Shown: positions 19,102-28,187, numbered from the stretch's first letter. The stretch is 64,000 nt of DNA from Methylomonas montana (GCF_030490285.1 NZ_CP129884.1:1550001-1614000); one strand, 5' to 3'. The notes: generated by a model from the sequence alone, not told the origin. Numbers and translations: made by a program.

Positions 19102-19458
19102 TCAGCCAAGTTCGCAACCGGGGCCTTGATGGAAAATCAGGTCCTCGACCGGCGAGCCGCGAAGCAAATGCTGCTCTATGATCCGATCGAGATTGGCAGC
19201 GGTCACGTTGTAATACCAGACGCCGTCCGGTTGCACGCAGACGATGGGCCCTGCCTTGCAGGTGGCGAAACAGGTGGTGCGGGTACGTTTGACCCGCAAC
19301 GCACCCTGATCCAATCCCGCGGCCTTGAATTTTGCCCCCAGGCTGTCGAACAGGGCTTGCGATTCGCCGTTTTGCGTGCAGCGCGGGCCGGTACAGACCA
19401 AAAGATGGTGTTTGTAATCGCCCATTTTGGGTTTGGCTGGCAAGGGCCTGTCACTCAT
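19102..19458 (-). CDS. thioredoxin-like (2Fe-2S) ferredoxin
   Basis: This 118-residue protein has the pattern of thioredoxin-fold [2Fe-2S] ferredoxins: CTGPRC near residue 22, then CFATC about 40 residues later, in the TTCFATCKAGPIV segment. It is the last gene of the cobalamin operon and overlaps cobJ by 8 bases; the start at 19458 (MSDRPLPAKPKMGD) sits in that overlap. Ferredoxins of this type accompany cobalamin genes in several bacteria. It may feed electrons to a reductive step such as cobalt or precorrin reduction; that role is inferred. Confidence 0.85.
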   Translation of the reverse strand: MSDRPLPAKPKMGDYKHHLLVCTGPRCTQNGESQALFDSLGAKFKAAGLDQGALRVKRTRTTCFATCKAGPIVCVQPDGVWYYNVTAANLDRIIEQHLLRGSPVEDLIFHQGPGCELG

Positions 19459-20827
19459 CACTGCATTCCTCTTCTGCTTCAATGTCTTCGCCAGTGTCGA
19501 TCAGCTGGCCTAATTGCTCGCTGGCTTTGCGGAAACTATCGAGCGTTTGCTGATTGAAATGATCACCCACCTTGACCAGCAGCAATGAAGCGATCAAGCC
19601 ACCGTTTGCATCGATCAGGTACACGCCGTGTTGCTGCCCGTCATGGCTGAAAAACCAGGCGCTGGCGATGCGGCCGGTATCGACATGCAGGTGACAATGC
19701 TCGTTGACCAGGTTCAGCCACTGGCCTTTGCGGGTAAGGTCTTTGGCTTGCAGCAGAATTTCGGCGATGGCCGCTTCGCTGCGAACTACCGCCCTGATTT
19801 GCCCCCAGTTCTGGGCGGCCGTGAATAGCGTATCGAGATGCTCGGTTGCTACCAACCGGGCCTGCATCGCCCCGGCTTCGTCGCCGGGCTGGGCTTCGAC
19901 GACGGCCGCCAGTATTTCGCCGAGCGGTGCGTCGAAATGCGCCGCGGCGTCGCGCAGATTGGCCTCGGGGGTTTCCCGCAAATGGCGACGCACACAGGCA
20001 TGCCAGCCGGTCAAGCCCATCGTCAATGACCGGCCGGCCTGCTCGCCATGTTTGGCCTCGCCGGTCAACGTATCGTATTTATTGGCATAACCCCGCGGCG
20101 TGACCATCAGGCCTTCGCGGACGAAGGTACTGCTGTTGCCTATCAAGACCGTACACAACATGCCGATCTCGCAATCGGCCATTTGCGCCAGAGTCGTCAT
20201 TTGAATGGCCTGGCGCCGGCGGTAGCCGGATTTGACGATCGCCACCGGCGTATCCGGCCTCCGATGCAGTAACAGTATGCGTTGCGCCTCGACGATCTGC
20301 CCGGTGCGGCGGCCGCTCTTGGGGTTGTATAACGCAATGACGAAATCGCCGCGCGCCGCCGCTTCCAAGCGGCGGGCGATGGTTGGCCAAGGTGTCAGCA
20401 AGTCCGACAATGAAATCGAACAAAAATCGTGAGTCAGCGGCGCGCCAACCAGTGCCGCGCAGGCGTTCAAGGCCGTGGCGCCGGGAACCACTTCGACTGT
20501 GATATCACTGTCCCTCGTCCAACCGCTCTGGAACAGCACTTCGTAGGTTGGCCCCGCCATGCCGTACACGCCAATGTCGCCCGAAGACACCAGCGCCACG
20601 GTTTTGCCTTGCCGCGCCTGTTCGTAGGCCTCGATGCTGCGATCCAGCTCTTCGGTCATGCCCTTGCGGATCACTTCCTTGCCATCCAGCAGGTCCTGCA
20701 CCAGTTTGATATACGTGGAGTAGCCGATCACCACATCGGCCTCGGCGATGGCGTCTCGGGCGCGCTGGCTCATATGCTCAGGCGCGCCGGGGCCGAAACC
20801 CACCAGTAAAATTTTGCCTTTCTTCAT
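19451..20827 (-). CDS. cobJ: precorrin-3B C17-methyltransferase fused to HutX/ChuX-like domain
   Basis: Residues 1 to about 243 are a normal CobJ/CbiH SAM-dependent methyltransferase: ILLVGFGPGAPEHMS at the start, SSGDIGVYGMAGPTYE, VVPGATALNACAALVGAPL, and the region around LYNPKSGRRTGQ. It performs C17 methylation and ring contraction. Residues about 270-445 are an extra domain. Segments such as NWGQIRAVVRSEAAIAEI, GQWLNLVNEHCHLHVD and IASAWFF, followed by a dyad of beta strands, resemble haem-utilisation proteins HutX/ChuX. The usual CobJ length is about 250, so this fusion is unusual. The extra domain contains no Fe-S-type cysteine cluster, unlike the CbiH60 of Bacillus. Overlaps with both neighbours show tight translational coupling. 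Confidence 0.9.
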   Translation of the reverse strand: MKKGKILLVGFGPGAPEHMSQRARDAIAEADVVIGYSTYIKLVQDLLDGKEVIRKGMTEELDRSIEAYEQARQGKTVALVSSGDIGVYGMAGPTYEVLFQSGWTRDSDITVEVVPGATALNACAALVGAPLTHDFCSISLSDLLTPWPTIARRLEAAARGDFVIALYNPKSGRRTGQIVEAQRILLLHRRPDTPVAIVKSGYRRRQAIQMTTLAQMADCEIGMLCTVLIGNSSTFVREGLMVTPRGYANKYDTLTGEAKHGEQAGRSLTMGLTGWHACVRRHLRETPEANLRDAAAHFDAPLGEILAAVVEAQPGDEAGAMQARLVATEHLDTLFTAAQNWGQIRAVVRSEAAIAEILLQAKDLTRKGQWLNLVNEHCHLHVDTGRIASAWFFSHDGQQHGVYLIDANGGLIASLLLVKVGDHFNQQTLDSFRKASEQLGQLIDTGEDIEAEEECSDE

Positions 20828-21222
20828 TCGTCTCTCATGCTTGCAATCGAAACCGTGGCGTTTTTTCCGTCCTCGCCACGGTATTTGTGTTTTTCCAGCA
20901 GCAAAGCCTGCATCGTGGCATCGGCGGCCAATAGCGCGGCCGCCTCGGCGACTGCCGGCGTGCCCATGTATTTGCGCACCGTTTCCGATGGATTCGGCAC
21001 TGACACTAGCGCGAGTTGCGCGGCGCTATAAAAATGCAGGGGCCAGCCGTGCCGTTCCGCCAGCTGAAGTATCGCGACTTCGTCGTTTTTCTTGTCGATG
21101 GTCGCCATCCCTGCAACGCTGGCGATGTCAAGACCGGCCAACGCCAAAGCTTGCGCCACTGCAGTTTGCAATGTGGCCAGCGAAGTATCGCGATCGCAGC
21201 CCACGCCCAGCATCACCGCCAT
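20824..21222 (-). CDS. cobE: CobE / CbiG C-terminal domain protein
   Basis: This 132-residue protein matches the C-terminal domain of CbiG, also found alone as CobE. It begins MAVMLGVGCDRDTSLATLQT and contains GMATIDKKNDEVAI and the S-V-P-N-P-S-E-T-V type loop. The ATG at 21222 shares one base with the cbiG stop, so the two halves of what is one protein in many species are made from adjacent genes. The frame is open further upstream, but that part is antisense-like and overlaps cbiG. CobE's exact role is not settled; in CbiG the domain accompanies the lactone hydrolase. Confidence 0.85.
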   Translation of the reverse strand: MAVMLGVGCDRDTSLATLQTAVAQALALAGLDIASVAGMATIDKKNDEVAILQLAERHGWPLHFYSAAQLALVSVPNPSETVRKYMGTPAVAEAAALLAADATMQALLLEKHKYRGEDGKNATVSIASMRDE

Positions 21223-21968
21223 CAATCCTGCCCCGCCGGCGGGCGATATACCACCAAGCGTTCGGCGAGATCGTCCCAACAGGCCTGAGCAATATCGCGG
21301 CGGGTGACCCATAACACGGCGCGATAGCGATCCAGATCGACATCCTCGAAGCGTTCGTACAGATGAATATTGGCCGGCAGCGGCGTCGGCCTTGTCCACC
21401 AGTTTTTGGCACCGGCTTCCTGTACGAAGGCAACCGGCTCTTCGTTGACCACATGCGCCGAGACGCGGGTGATGTTGATCTTCGGCGCCTCGACCTGCCA
21501 GCCTAGTTCCCGCCCCAGAATATCCACCGGAATGGTCTTGCCGACATCGGATGCCGTAGTCAGTACCGCTTGTGCCTCCAGCAAGGCCGCCAGACGCTCG
21601 GCAAAGGCATTGGCGCCGCCGACGTGGCCGGACAGCACAGGAATCACATAACGCCCGGCATCGTCGATGACTAACACGCCGGGGTCTTCGTCCTTGGATT
21701 TGAGGTGCGGCGCAATCAGCCGCACCACCGCACCCAACGAGATGAACATTACCAACTGATCGTAGTTTTCGAACAATCGGCCGATATTGGCGCTCAATGC
21801 GCCAGGCAATACTTCGACCGGATTGGGAATGGCCGGCAAACCGGCGGCGAATTTCTCCGAAACAGCCAGATGCGCATCGGGCAGTTGAGCGGCCAACTGC
21901 AAGGCCTGCGCCAGGCCATGTTTGGTGATCGCGACCAGCAGGATACGGGGTTCAGGCATCGAATTCAT
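21222..21968 (-). CDS. cbiG: cobalt-precorrin-5A hydrolase CbiG (N-terminal and central domains)
   Basis: This 248-residue protein has the CbiG N-terminal domain (ILLVAITKHGLAQALQLA) and the central part with MFISLGAVVRLIAPHLKSK, GVLVIDDAGRYVIPVLSGHV and GGANAFAERLA. CbiG opens the delta-lactone ring and releases acetaldehyde during anaerobic corrin ring contraction. The C-terminal domain is in the next gene. Together with CbiD and CbiX it marks the cobalt-early (anaerobic-type) pathway. Its start lies 2 bases after the cobI stop. Confidence 0.9.
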   Translation of the reverse strand: MNSMPEPRILLVAITKHGLAQALQLAAQLPDAHLAVSEKFAAGLPAIPNPVEVLPGALSANIGRLFENYDQLVMFISLGAVVRLIAPHLKSKDEDPGVLVIDDAGRYVIPVLSGHVGGANAFAERLAALLEAQAVLTTASDVGKTIPVDILGRELGWQVEAPKINITRVSAHVVNEEPVAFVQEAGAKNWWTRPTPLPANIHLYERFEDVDLDRYRAVLWVTRRDIAQACWDDLAERLVVYRPPAGQD

Positions 21969-21970
21969 GG

Positions 21971-22750
21971 TTATTCTTGATTTGAGGTTTTCTTGCGGCA
22001 GCCGCGAATGATTTCGCCGCGTTGCCGGTGCGGATTGCGTATCAATAGCAAGGAAAGATAGTTGACCTTTTCGCCGCGCAAGCTCGCCACATTGCGTTCC
22101 ACCCGTTCTTCCGGCGCGCCGGCCTTTTCGATAAAGGCGGCCTGTTCCAACAAGTCGCGGCGCTGCAACAGATCGATAATATCGTCCAGCAGCGGTTTGA
22201 CTTTCAGCAACACCAGGGTGTCAAAATCGTCCAGCAGGCGCTCGATCATGCCGATGCCGTAACTCGCGGGAATGATCGCGACAGTCTCGTCGGTATCAGC
22301 CAGCGGCATCGCCACCCGCGCGGCGGCGGCATTGAACGACGATACGCCGGGGACGGTTTCGATTTCGATGCCGACGTCCAAGGCCTGCACGGTCCGCGCC
22401 AGATGGCCGAAGGTTGAATAGGTCGACGCGTCGCCTTCGACCAGAAACAGCACATCCCGGCCGCTACGCAGCTGCGTCAGCACGGTTTCGGCCGCGCGCA
22501 GCCAGTAGCCGGCCAGAATCTCGGCATCGTGGGTCATCGGAAAAATCAGCGCCGAGTGTTTTGCCGGTAACGGCAGACCGCCGCGCAAGGCGATTTGCAA
22601 GGCATGGCTGTCGGCGTCCTTGCGCCGCACCGGATAGGTCCAGTGGCAATTGCCACGCTGCAGCAACTCCCAGGCGCGGAGGGTGATCAAGCCCGGATCG
22701 CCGGGGCCGAGCGAGACGCCGAACAGCCGGCCGGCTTTGATGTCATTCAT
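21971..22750 (-). CDS. cobI: precorrin-2 C20-methyltransferase
   Basis: This 259-residue SAM-dependent methyltransferase (CobI/CbiL) begins MNDIKAGRLFGVSLGPGDPG and has VEGDASTYSTFGHLAR and IETVPGVSSFNAAAARV, the standard motifs of the family. It methylates C20 of (cobalt-)precorrin-2. The frame continues 39 codons upstream into cobL, but the ATG at 22750 gives the family N-terminus and an 8-base overlap with cobL, matching the other junctions of this operon. Confidence 0.95.
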   Translation of the reverse strand: MNDIKAGRLFGVSLGPGDPGLITLRAWELLQRGNCHWTYPVRRKDADSHALQIALRGGLPLPAKHSALIFPMTHDAEILAGYWLRAAETVLTQLRSGRDVLFLVEGDASTYSTFGHLARTVQALDVGIEIETVPGVSSFNAAAARVAMPLADTDETVAIIPASYGIGMIERLLDDFDTLVLLKVKPLLDDIIDLLQRRDLLEQAAFIEKAGAPEERVERNVASLRGEKVNYLSLLLIRNPHRQRGEIIRGCRKKTSNQE

Positions 22751-24041
22751 CGGTATTTTCCTGATTAACCCCGCGCTTCGCGCAAACGATCCAGATCGAG
22801 TTTTCAGCCTGCATTCGGTGCATGTCCAGTATCGGTTTGCTGCGCGCGGCTTGCAGTTGCAGCACATCCCAGTCCGCGCCGGCCGCTTTTAAAGCCTCCA
22901 CCGCCGTAGCGAGATTTTCGATGGTTGCAAAATTCATGACCAGCTGGCCGCCGTCGCGCAAGCGTTGCAGGCACAGAGCGATCAGCTCTCGCAATTCGCC
23001 GCCGGAGCCGCCGATGAATACCGCATCGGGGTCGGCCCAGGTTTCCAGGCCATCCGGCGCGCGGCCGTGGCGCAGGCTGTAATTGCTGACATGCAAACTC
23101 GCGCGGTTTGCCAGCACGATGGCCGCATCGTCGGCATTTTTTTCGATGGCGTAAACGTGGCCCAATGGACACAGTCTCGCCGCTTCCAGGCCGACCGAGC
23201 CGGAACCGGCGCCGATGTCCCAGACGATGCTGTCGGGTTTTAGCGCCATGCGTGCCAGCGAAACGGCGCGCACTTCGCGCTTGGTGATCAGGCCTTTGTC
23301 GGGTTTACGCTGTTGAAAGCGCTCGTCCGGCAGGCCAAACAAAGCTTCCTGCAGGACAGGCTTTTGCCGAATCAAGACGATATTGGGGTCGGCAAAGCGG
23401 CGGGCCGCGGCTTCATCGACCGACAGCCAGCCGGAGATTTGTTCATCGGCTTGCTGCAACCGGGCGGCCACCGCGATCTCGTAACGGTCGGCCAGCGCTT
23501 CCTGTTGCAGCATGCGGGCGATGCGGTCCGGCGTGTTGTCCGGGCTGGTCAATACAGCCGTCAAATGCGATTGCCGCAGCAATTGCAGCAAGGCATACAA
23601 GCCATGCCGGGCATCGGCGCCGCAGGTCCATTCGCCGGCATCGCGGCTATGCACCGAAGCGATGCGCACGTCCTGCCAGACCAGCCCCAAGCGGGAGCAA
23701 GCCAGTTGCATCGTCGACAGGTTGGGCATGATTTCGATACGTTCGCGACCGAATTTGCCGAGCAGAAAACCGCCGATGCCGTGACATAACGGATCGCCCG
23801 TCGCCACCACCACGACTTTTTTACCGGCGTTTTGCGCGTCGCCAATCCACTCTGGCACCTGGCTCAACTGGCCGGTCAGATCGTGACATTCGGCGCCGGG
23901 CTTGATCGCATCGGCCAGCAGGCTCAATAGCCGCGAACCGCCGATTACGACATCCGCGCCGTTCAAATGCGCCAAGGCATCGGCCGTCAGGCTGCCGCTG
24001 CCGCTATCCAGTACGCCGATGATCCGGCAGGGTTCCTTCAC
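22743..24041 (-). CDS. cobL: precorrin-6Y C5,15-methyltransferase (decarboxylating), CbiE-CbiT fusion
   Basis: This bifunctional protein of about 432 residues has an N-terminal CbiE-type methyltransferase (IIGVLDSGSGSLTADALAHL, ATGDPLCHGIGGFLLG) and a C-terminal CbiT-type Rossmann methyltransferase (VWDIGAGSGSVGLEAARLCP, AVFIGGSGGELREL). It methylates C5 and C15 and removes the C12 acetate carboxyl. I prefer the GTG at 24041 because GGAGAGG lies six bases upstream; an ATG at 24080 inside cbiD would add 13 residues. Confidence 0.92.
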   Translation of the reverse strand: MKEPCRIIGVLDSGSGSLTADALAHLNGADVVIGGSRLLSLLADAIKPGAECHDLTGQLSQVPEWIGDAQNAGKKVVVVATGDPLCHGIGGFLLGKFGRERIEIMPNLSTMQLACSRLGLVWQDVRIASVHSRDAGEWTCGADARHGLYALLQLLRQSHLTAVLTSPDNTPDRIARMLQQEALADRYEIAVAARLQQADEQISGWLSVDEAAARRFADPNIVLIRQKPVLQEALFGLPDERFQQRKPDKGLITKREVRAVSLARMALKPDSIVWDIGAGSGSVGLEAARLCPLGHVYAIEKNADDAAIVLANRASLHVSNYSLRHGRAPDGLETWADPDAVFIGGSGGELRELIALCLQRLRDGGQLVMNFATIENLATAVEALKAAGADWDVLQLQAARSKPILDMHRMQAENSIWIVCAKRGVNQENTDE

Positions 24042-24042
24042 T

Positions 24043-25143
24043 TCATACCTCTCCGGCCGCTTCGGCCAGCTTGTTGCCATCGAAATCGCACATGAGTACC
24101 GTCAAATGAAATTTTCCGGCGTAGCGGCCGCGTAACGTCTGAATGACGCGCTCGCCCAAGGCCCGATAAAAAGGGTCGATCAGGCCCAGTTCCTCCATGC
24201 GTTCGCTGGCATAACGCGCCATCTCCGAGGCGCGGATGTCATTGCAAACCTCGTCCGGCGCGCCGATTTCGGCTGCAATTTCCGCCAGCAGATCGGTATC
24301 GACCGCGCTGCGGTTGGCATGGGTGATGGTCTCGCCCTGGGCGATCTTGGTCAGCTTGCCGACCATGCCGCCAATCACGACCTGGCGGATGCCGCATTTG
24401 ACGACGGTGTCCAGCGCATATTTCAGAAAATCGCCCATCTGCACGAAGCAGGCCGGCGCCAGTTCAGGCAATTCACGCATGGTAAATTTTTCGGTGCGGC
24501 CGCCGGTGGTCAACACCACGACAGACTGGCCCTGATTGGCGGCCACTTCGATGCCCTGAATCACGCTGGCACGGAATGCCGCAGTCGAATAAGGATGGAC
24601 GATGCCGGTTGTGCCCAGGATCGATATGCCGCCGACGATGCCCAGCCGGTAGTTGAGGGTTTTTTTTGCCAGGTCTTCGCCGCCAGGCACCGAAATCGTC
24701 ACTTCCAGGCCGCTTTGTTGCAGCAACGGCTCGGCGGCGGCGCGAACGTTGGCTTCGATATTGCGGCGCGGCACTGGATTGATCGCCGCCCCACCGACTT
24801 CCAATCCCAGGCCCGGCATGGTGACCGTGCCGACACCATTGCCGCCCTTCAATATCAACGAGCCGGGCGCATCCGGCAACAGACGCACATCGGCGGTCAA
24901 CGGCGCCTTGTCTGTGACATCCGGGTCGTCGCCGGCGTCCTTGACCACTACCGCGTGCGCCGACAGCTTGTCGCAATACGCATCCGTCACCGTGAACCGT
25001 ACCTGTTGCCCGTTCGGCAGTTCGCATTCGACCACATCCGGCACCGCGCCGGTCAACAAGCCCAATGCCGCCGCGCGCGCCGCCGCCGCCGAGCAGGCGC
25101 CGGTGGTATAGCCTTTGCGAGTGCCTTTGGGTTTTCTTTCCAC
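24043..25143 (-). CDS. cbiD: cobalt-precorrin-5B C1-methyltransferase
   Basis: This 366-residue protein opens with a GTG start and the diagnostic GTRKGYTTGACSAAAARAA segment of CbiD. The later motifs GGISILGTTGIVHPYSTAA and VVIGGMVGKLTKIAQG are also conserved. CbiD methylates C1 of cobalt-precorrin-5B, a step typical of the anaerobic route. It follows cobH by 8 bases and overlaps or abuts cobL. Confidence 0.95.
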   Translation of the reverse strand: MERKPKGTRKGYTTGACSAAAARAAALGLLTGAVPDVVECELPNGQQVRFTVTDAYCDKLSAHAVVVKDAGDDPDVTDKAPLTADVRLLPDAPGSLILKGGNGVGTVTMPGLGLEVGGAAINPVPRRNIEANVRAAAEPLLQQSGLEVTISVPGGEDLAKKTLNYRLGIVGGISILGTTGIVHPYSTAAFRASVIQGIEVAANQGQSVVVLTTGGRTEKFTMRELPELAPACFVQMGDFLKYALDTVVKCGIRQVVIGGMVGKLTKIAQGETITHANRSAVDTDLLAEIAAEIGAPDEVCNDIRASEMARYASERMEELGLIDPFYRALGERVIQTLRGRYAGKFHLTVLMCDFDGNKLAEAAGEV

Positions 25144-25151
25144 GCCGCGGC

Positions 25152-25820
25152 TCAGTTCTTATCCGATTGTTGAGCCTCGGCCAGGGCCAGCAAGGCATGG
25201 ATGGCGGCCACCACCAGCGTCGAACCGCCCTTGCGGCCATCGATGACGATCCAGGGGATGGTATTCATTTCGCTGAGCAGCGCCTTGGATTCGGCGGCGG
25301 AAACAAAACCGACCGGCATGCCGATCACCAGAGCCGGCTTCAGATGCGCCTCGCGCACCATGCGCACCACTTCCAGCAGCGCGGTCGGCGCATTGCCGAT
25401 GGCGACGATGCCGCCGTCGAGCAGATTCAATTGCTGGGCCTTGCGCATCGCCTGCACCGCACGGGTGCTGTTTTCGGCTTCGGCTTGGGCGATGACGTCT
25501 TCATCGGCGATGAATTGATGAGTGGAAACGCCAAAATGATCCAGTCTTGGTTTTGACAGGCCGACGCAGATCATTTCGACGTCGGCGACGATAGCGGCAC
25601 CGCGCTGCAGGGCCTGCACGCCGGCAGAAACTGCATCGGGCGAGAACCGGGTCAGGCCGTTGAATTCGAAATCCGCCGTTGCGTGTATCATCCGCCGAAC
25701 CACCTGCCATTCATCGGCCTGATAGGCATGCGGGCCGGCTTCGGCATCGACGATGGCGAAGGAATCGTGTTCGATGCGGCGGCCGGCATCGGTGAGCTGT
25801 TCGGTAACGATATTGTTCAT
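25152..25820 (-). CDS. cobH: precorrin-8X methylmutase
   Basis: This 222-residue CobH/CbiC enzyme moves the C11 methyl group to C12, giving (cobalt-)hydrogenobyrinate. The motif RMIHATADFEF holds the catalytic histidine (about residue 46), and IVADVEMICVGLSK and GMPVGFVSAAESKALL are conserved. Because the surrounding genes are the cobalt-early type, the substrate is probably cobalt-precorrin-8 and the CbiC name would be equally fair. Confidence 0.95.
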   Translation of the reverse strand: MNNIVTEQLTDAGRRIEHDSFAIVDAEAGPHAYQADEWQVVRRMIHATADFEFNGLTRFSPDAVSAGVQALQRGAAIVADVEMICVGLSKPRLDHFGVSTHQFIADEDVIAQAEAENSTRAVQAMRKAQQLNLLDGGIVAIGNAPTALLEVVRMVREAHLKPALVIGMPVGFVSAAESKALLSEMNTIPWIVIDGRKGGSTLVVAAIHALLALAEAQQSDKN

Positions 25821-25829
25821 GGGTTGCGG

Positions 25830-26681
25830 TTAGGGATGGTGATGATGGCCCTGGCCATGGTCGGCGGCGAATTCGCGGTATTTGCAGCCGTCGCATTCCA
25901 TCATTTGCGGCTGGCGGTCGGCGGTGGCTTCCACTATGCGTTGCTGCAGCAAACGATAAATTTCATCCTCGAAGCCCAGATAATTGCCGAGCGCGAAGTG
26001 TACTTGCGGATACTGGCTTTGCAGGCGCGACATCTGGCGGCGGATGCGTTCGATCAGGGTGCCGGTGAACAGGTAAAACGGCAGCACGACGATTTGCCGC
26101 ATCTCCTGCTTGATCTGGCGCTGCACCACCGATTCCAGGCGCGGGTGGGTAATGCCGGTAAAGGCGATGTCGACCAGATCGTGATCGCTTTCTTCATACA
26201 GCCAGCGCGCCATTTTGGCCAATTCGCCGTTGGCGACGCGGTCGGAAGAGCCTCGCCCCAGCACGATGACGCCGGTATTGCGCGGGTCGGGCACGTCCAG
26301 CTCATGCAGTGCTTTACGCAGGTTGCGCTTCAATATGACCAGGATTTCTTCGCAACTGCCGAGATGACGGCAATAGACAAACTCGATCTGCGGATGCCGC
26401 AAGCGCGCGTGCTCGATGTGCTCGGGGATTTCCATCTTGACGTGGCCGGCGGCGTTGAGAATCAACGGCACCACTACCACTTGCCCACCATGTTGGGCGG
26501 CGTTGTCCAGCCCCACGTCCAGCAACACGTCGGCAAATTCGATGAAGCAGACCTCGATGCGGCGCTGCGGTTCGCGGCCGCGCCACAGATCGGCAAACGC
26601 CTGAATTTCCAGATTGCCGGAAGGCTCGCGCGAGCCGTGGCCGACCAGCAGGATGGTTTGTGCTTGTAGGTTTGAATTCAT
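25830..26681 (-). CDS. cbiX: sirohydrochlorin cobaltochelatase, long form CbiX
   Basis: This 283-residue two-domain chelatase inserts cobalt into sirohydrochlorin. The N-terminal half has LLVGHGSREPSGN with the catalytic histidine and VPLILNAAGHVKMEIPEH. The second half repeats the fold (VIVLGRGSSD, VLPFYLFTGTLIER). The C-terminus has a CDGC motif and a histidine-rich tail (HGQGHHHH), seen in several CbiX proteins and likely to hold metal. The start overlaps the cobM stop (ATGA). Confidence 0.93.
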   Translation of the reverse strand: MNSNLQAQTILLVGHGSREPSGNLEIQAFADLWRGREPQRRIEVCFIEFADVLLDVGLDNAAQHGGQVVVVPLILNAAGHVKMEIPEHIEHARLRHPQIEFVYCRHLGSCEEILVILKRNLRKALHELDVPDPRNTGVIVLGRGSSDRVANGELAKMARWLYEESDHDLVDIAFTGITHPRLESVVQRQIKQEMRQIVVLPFYLFTGTLIERIRRQMSRLQSQYPQVHFALGNYLGFEDEIYRLLQQRIVEATADRQPQMMECDGCKYREFAADHGQGHHHHP

Positions 26682-27457
26682 GTTTTTGTAGCTTTACGAA
26701 AACGATGCGAAAACCCGGCATCGTAGAGTTTGGAATGCTGGATCTCGGGCCAATATCGGCTGCCTAGCGCCGGACTGGCGATGATCATCGCCTGACTGTT
26801 GATTTTCTCGGCACGGCAGCGTTCTCGAATATCCTGCAGCGTGCCGCGAACGATTTTTTCCTCGCCGGACCAGCTGGCTTTTTGCACCACCAGGATCGGC
26901 GCATGTTCCGGCCAGTCGGCAGCGAGCAGGGCTTTTTGCACATCACCCAGCAAGGTTATCGACAGGAAAATGCATAAAGTGGCGTGATGCGAGGCCAGAG
27001 CCTCCAGATCTTCCCCGGTCGGCATTGGCGTGCGGCCCGCGACACGGGTCAGGATCACGGTTTGGGTGACTTCCGGCAGCGTCAGCGTTTCGCCAGCCGC
27101 CGCCGCGGAAGCGAATGCCGAAGAAACGCCCGGCACCACGGCCCAATCTATGCCGGCCTGATCCAGCGGCCGCACCATTTCGGTCAAGGCGCCGTAAAGG
27201 CCGGGATCGCCGGTTTGCAGGCGCACCACGGTTTCATGTTGGCCGGCCTGGTCGATCAGCCAAGCAGTAATCTCGTCCAGCGTCATGTCTTTGGAGTCGC
27301 GGACCAGGCAATCGGCCGGCGCGTATAAGGTGGCAGCCTGATTGACCAGCGAGCCGGCATACAACACCGCGCCGGCCCGTGCCAGCAAGCGCTGTCCCTT
27401 GACGGTAATCAGCTCGGGGTCGCCGGGGCCGGCACCGACAAACCAGACTTTAGCCAT
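26678..27457 (-). CDS. cobM: precorrin-4 C11-methyltransferase
   Basis: This 259-residue CobM/CbiF SAM-dependent methyltransferase has VWFVGAGPGDPELITVKGQR at the start, RLQTGDPGLYGALTEM, and VVPGVSSAFASAAAAGETLT. It methylates C11. It overlaps cbtA by 8 bases and cbiX by 4. The C-terminal ~25 residues (SKLYDAGFSHRFRK) match other CobM proteins, so the gene is full length. Confidence 0.95.
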   Translation of the reverse strand: MAKVWFVGAGPGDPELITVKGQRLLARAGAVLYAGSLVNQAATLYAPADCLVRDSKDMTLDEITAWLIDQAGQHETVVRLQTGDPGLYGALTEMVRPLDQAGIDWAVVPGVSSAFASAAAAGETLTLPEVTQTVILTRVAGRTPMPTGEDLEALASHHATLCIFLSITLLGDVQKALLAADWPEHAPILVVQKASWSGEEKIVRGTLQDIRERCRAEKINSQAMIIASPALGSRYWPEIQHSKLYDAGFSHRFRKATKT

Positions 27458-28187
27458 GACTATCCTCCGGCGAGGAACGAGTATGTGTCAGATCAGTCCT
27501 GTCGAAACGAATAGCCAGAGCCGCCGACAAGCCGCCCAATACCAGCCAGAACAGCAGATTGCTGAGCACCGAGGCCTGGATGAACCGAACCTGCAATGCC
27601 TCCGGCGCCAGACTTTCAGCCATGGCCGGTTGCGGCGCGCCGATCAGGTGAGGACTCAGTAACAGTAGGACGCCCACGATTTTCAAAACCTTGTGGCCTT
27701 GCAGAAACAGCAACCCCAGGCCAATCGACGTGGCGCAGACTGTCCCCAACCACCAATATTGCCTGGCCAACAGATCTGCCGCCACAGTACCAGGCAGTTC
27801 AGGCGGCAGGCCAAGGCTGGGCATAACGAAAAATACCGTAAATCCAGCAATGCCCCAGCTTAGTCCGCTAGTCCAGCGCGAGGGTCGCCGCAACTGATAC
27901 GCGCCGACCAGCATCGATGCAAAACCGATGGCCATCAAGATATTGCTGCTGATGGTCGCCAGTGTTCGCTGCCAGCCTTCTTCCGGCTGCCAGGCATCTT
28001 CTGCGTGTTCATGCCCGAAAGCTGTTTCAGCCGCATGAACATGTTCCGTCGATTCTGCGGCGATTTCATAAGTTTCGGCCGCGAGTATCAATGGCGTGAC
28101 CCACTGGAACTGCACCAGCGATAGCAAAAGGGCCGCCACTATTCCAGAAAGTCCTGCGGACATCAGCATGCGGGAAAGCATGCTCAT
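27450..28187 (-). CDS. cbtA: CbtA family cobalt transporter subunit
   Basis: This 245-residue inner-membrane protein has about five to six hydrophobic helices and a His/Glu-rich loop after the first (EHVHAAETAFGHEHAED), typical of CbtA. CbtAB is a predicted cobalt importer found behind cobalamin riboswitches. The ATG at 28187 shares a base with the cbtB stop; a GTG three codons upstream is possible but less likely. Transport of cobalt is inferred from family and context. Confidence 0.88.
   Translation of the reverse strand: MSMLSRMLMSAGLSGIVAALLLSLVQFQWVTPLILAAETYEIAAESTEHVHAAETAFGHEHAEDAWQPEEGWQRTLATISSNILMAIGFASMLVGAYQLRRPSRWTSGLSWGIAGFTVFFVMPSLGLPPELPGTVAADLLARQYWWLGTVCATSIGLGLLFLQGHKVLKIVGVLLLLSPHLIGAPQPAMAESLAPEALQVRFIQASVLSNLLFWLVLGGLSAALAIRFDRTDLTHTRSSPEDSHG

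Noticed and set aside
25683..26669. A 328-codon frame antisense to cbiX and cobH
   Set aside because: It is the complement of two well-conserved cobalamin genes and shows no family features.
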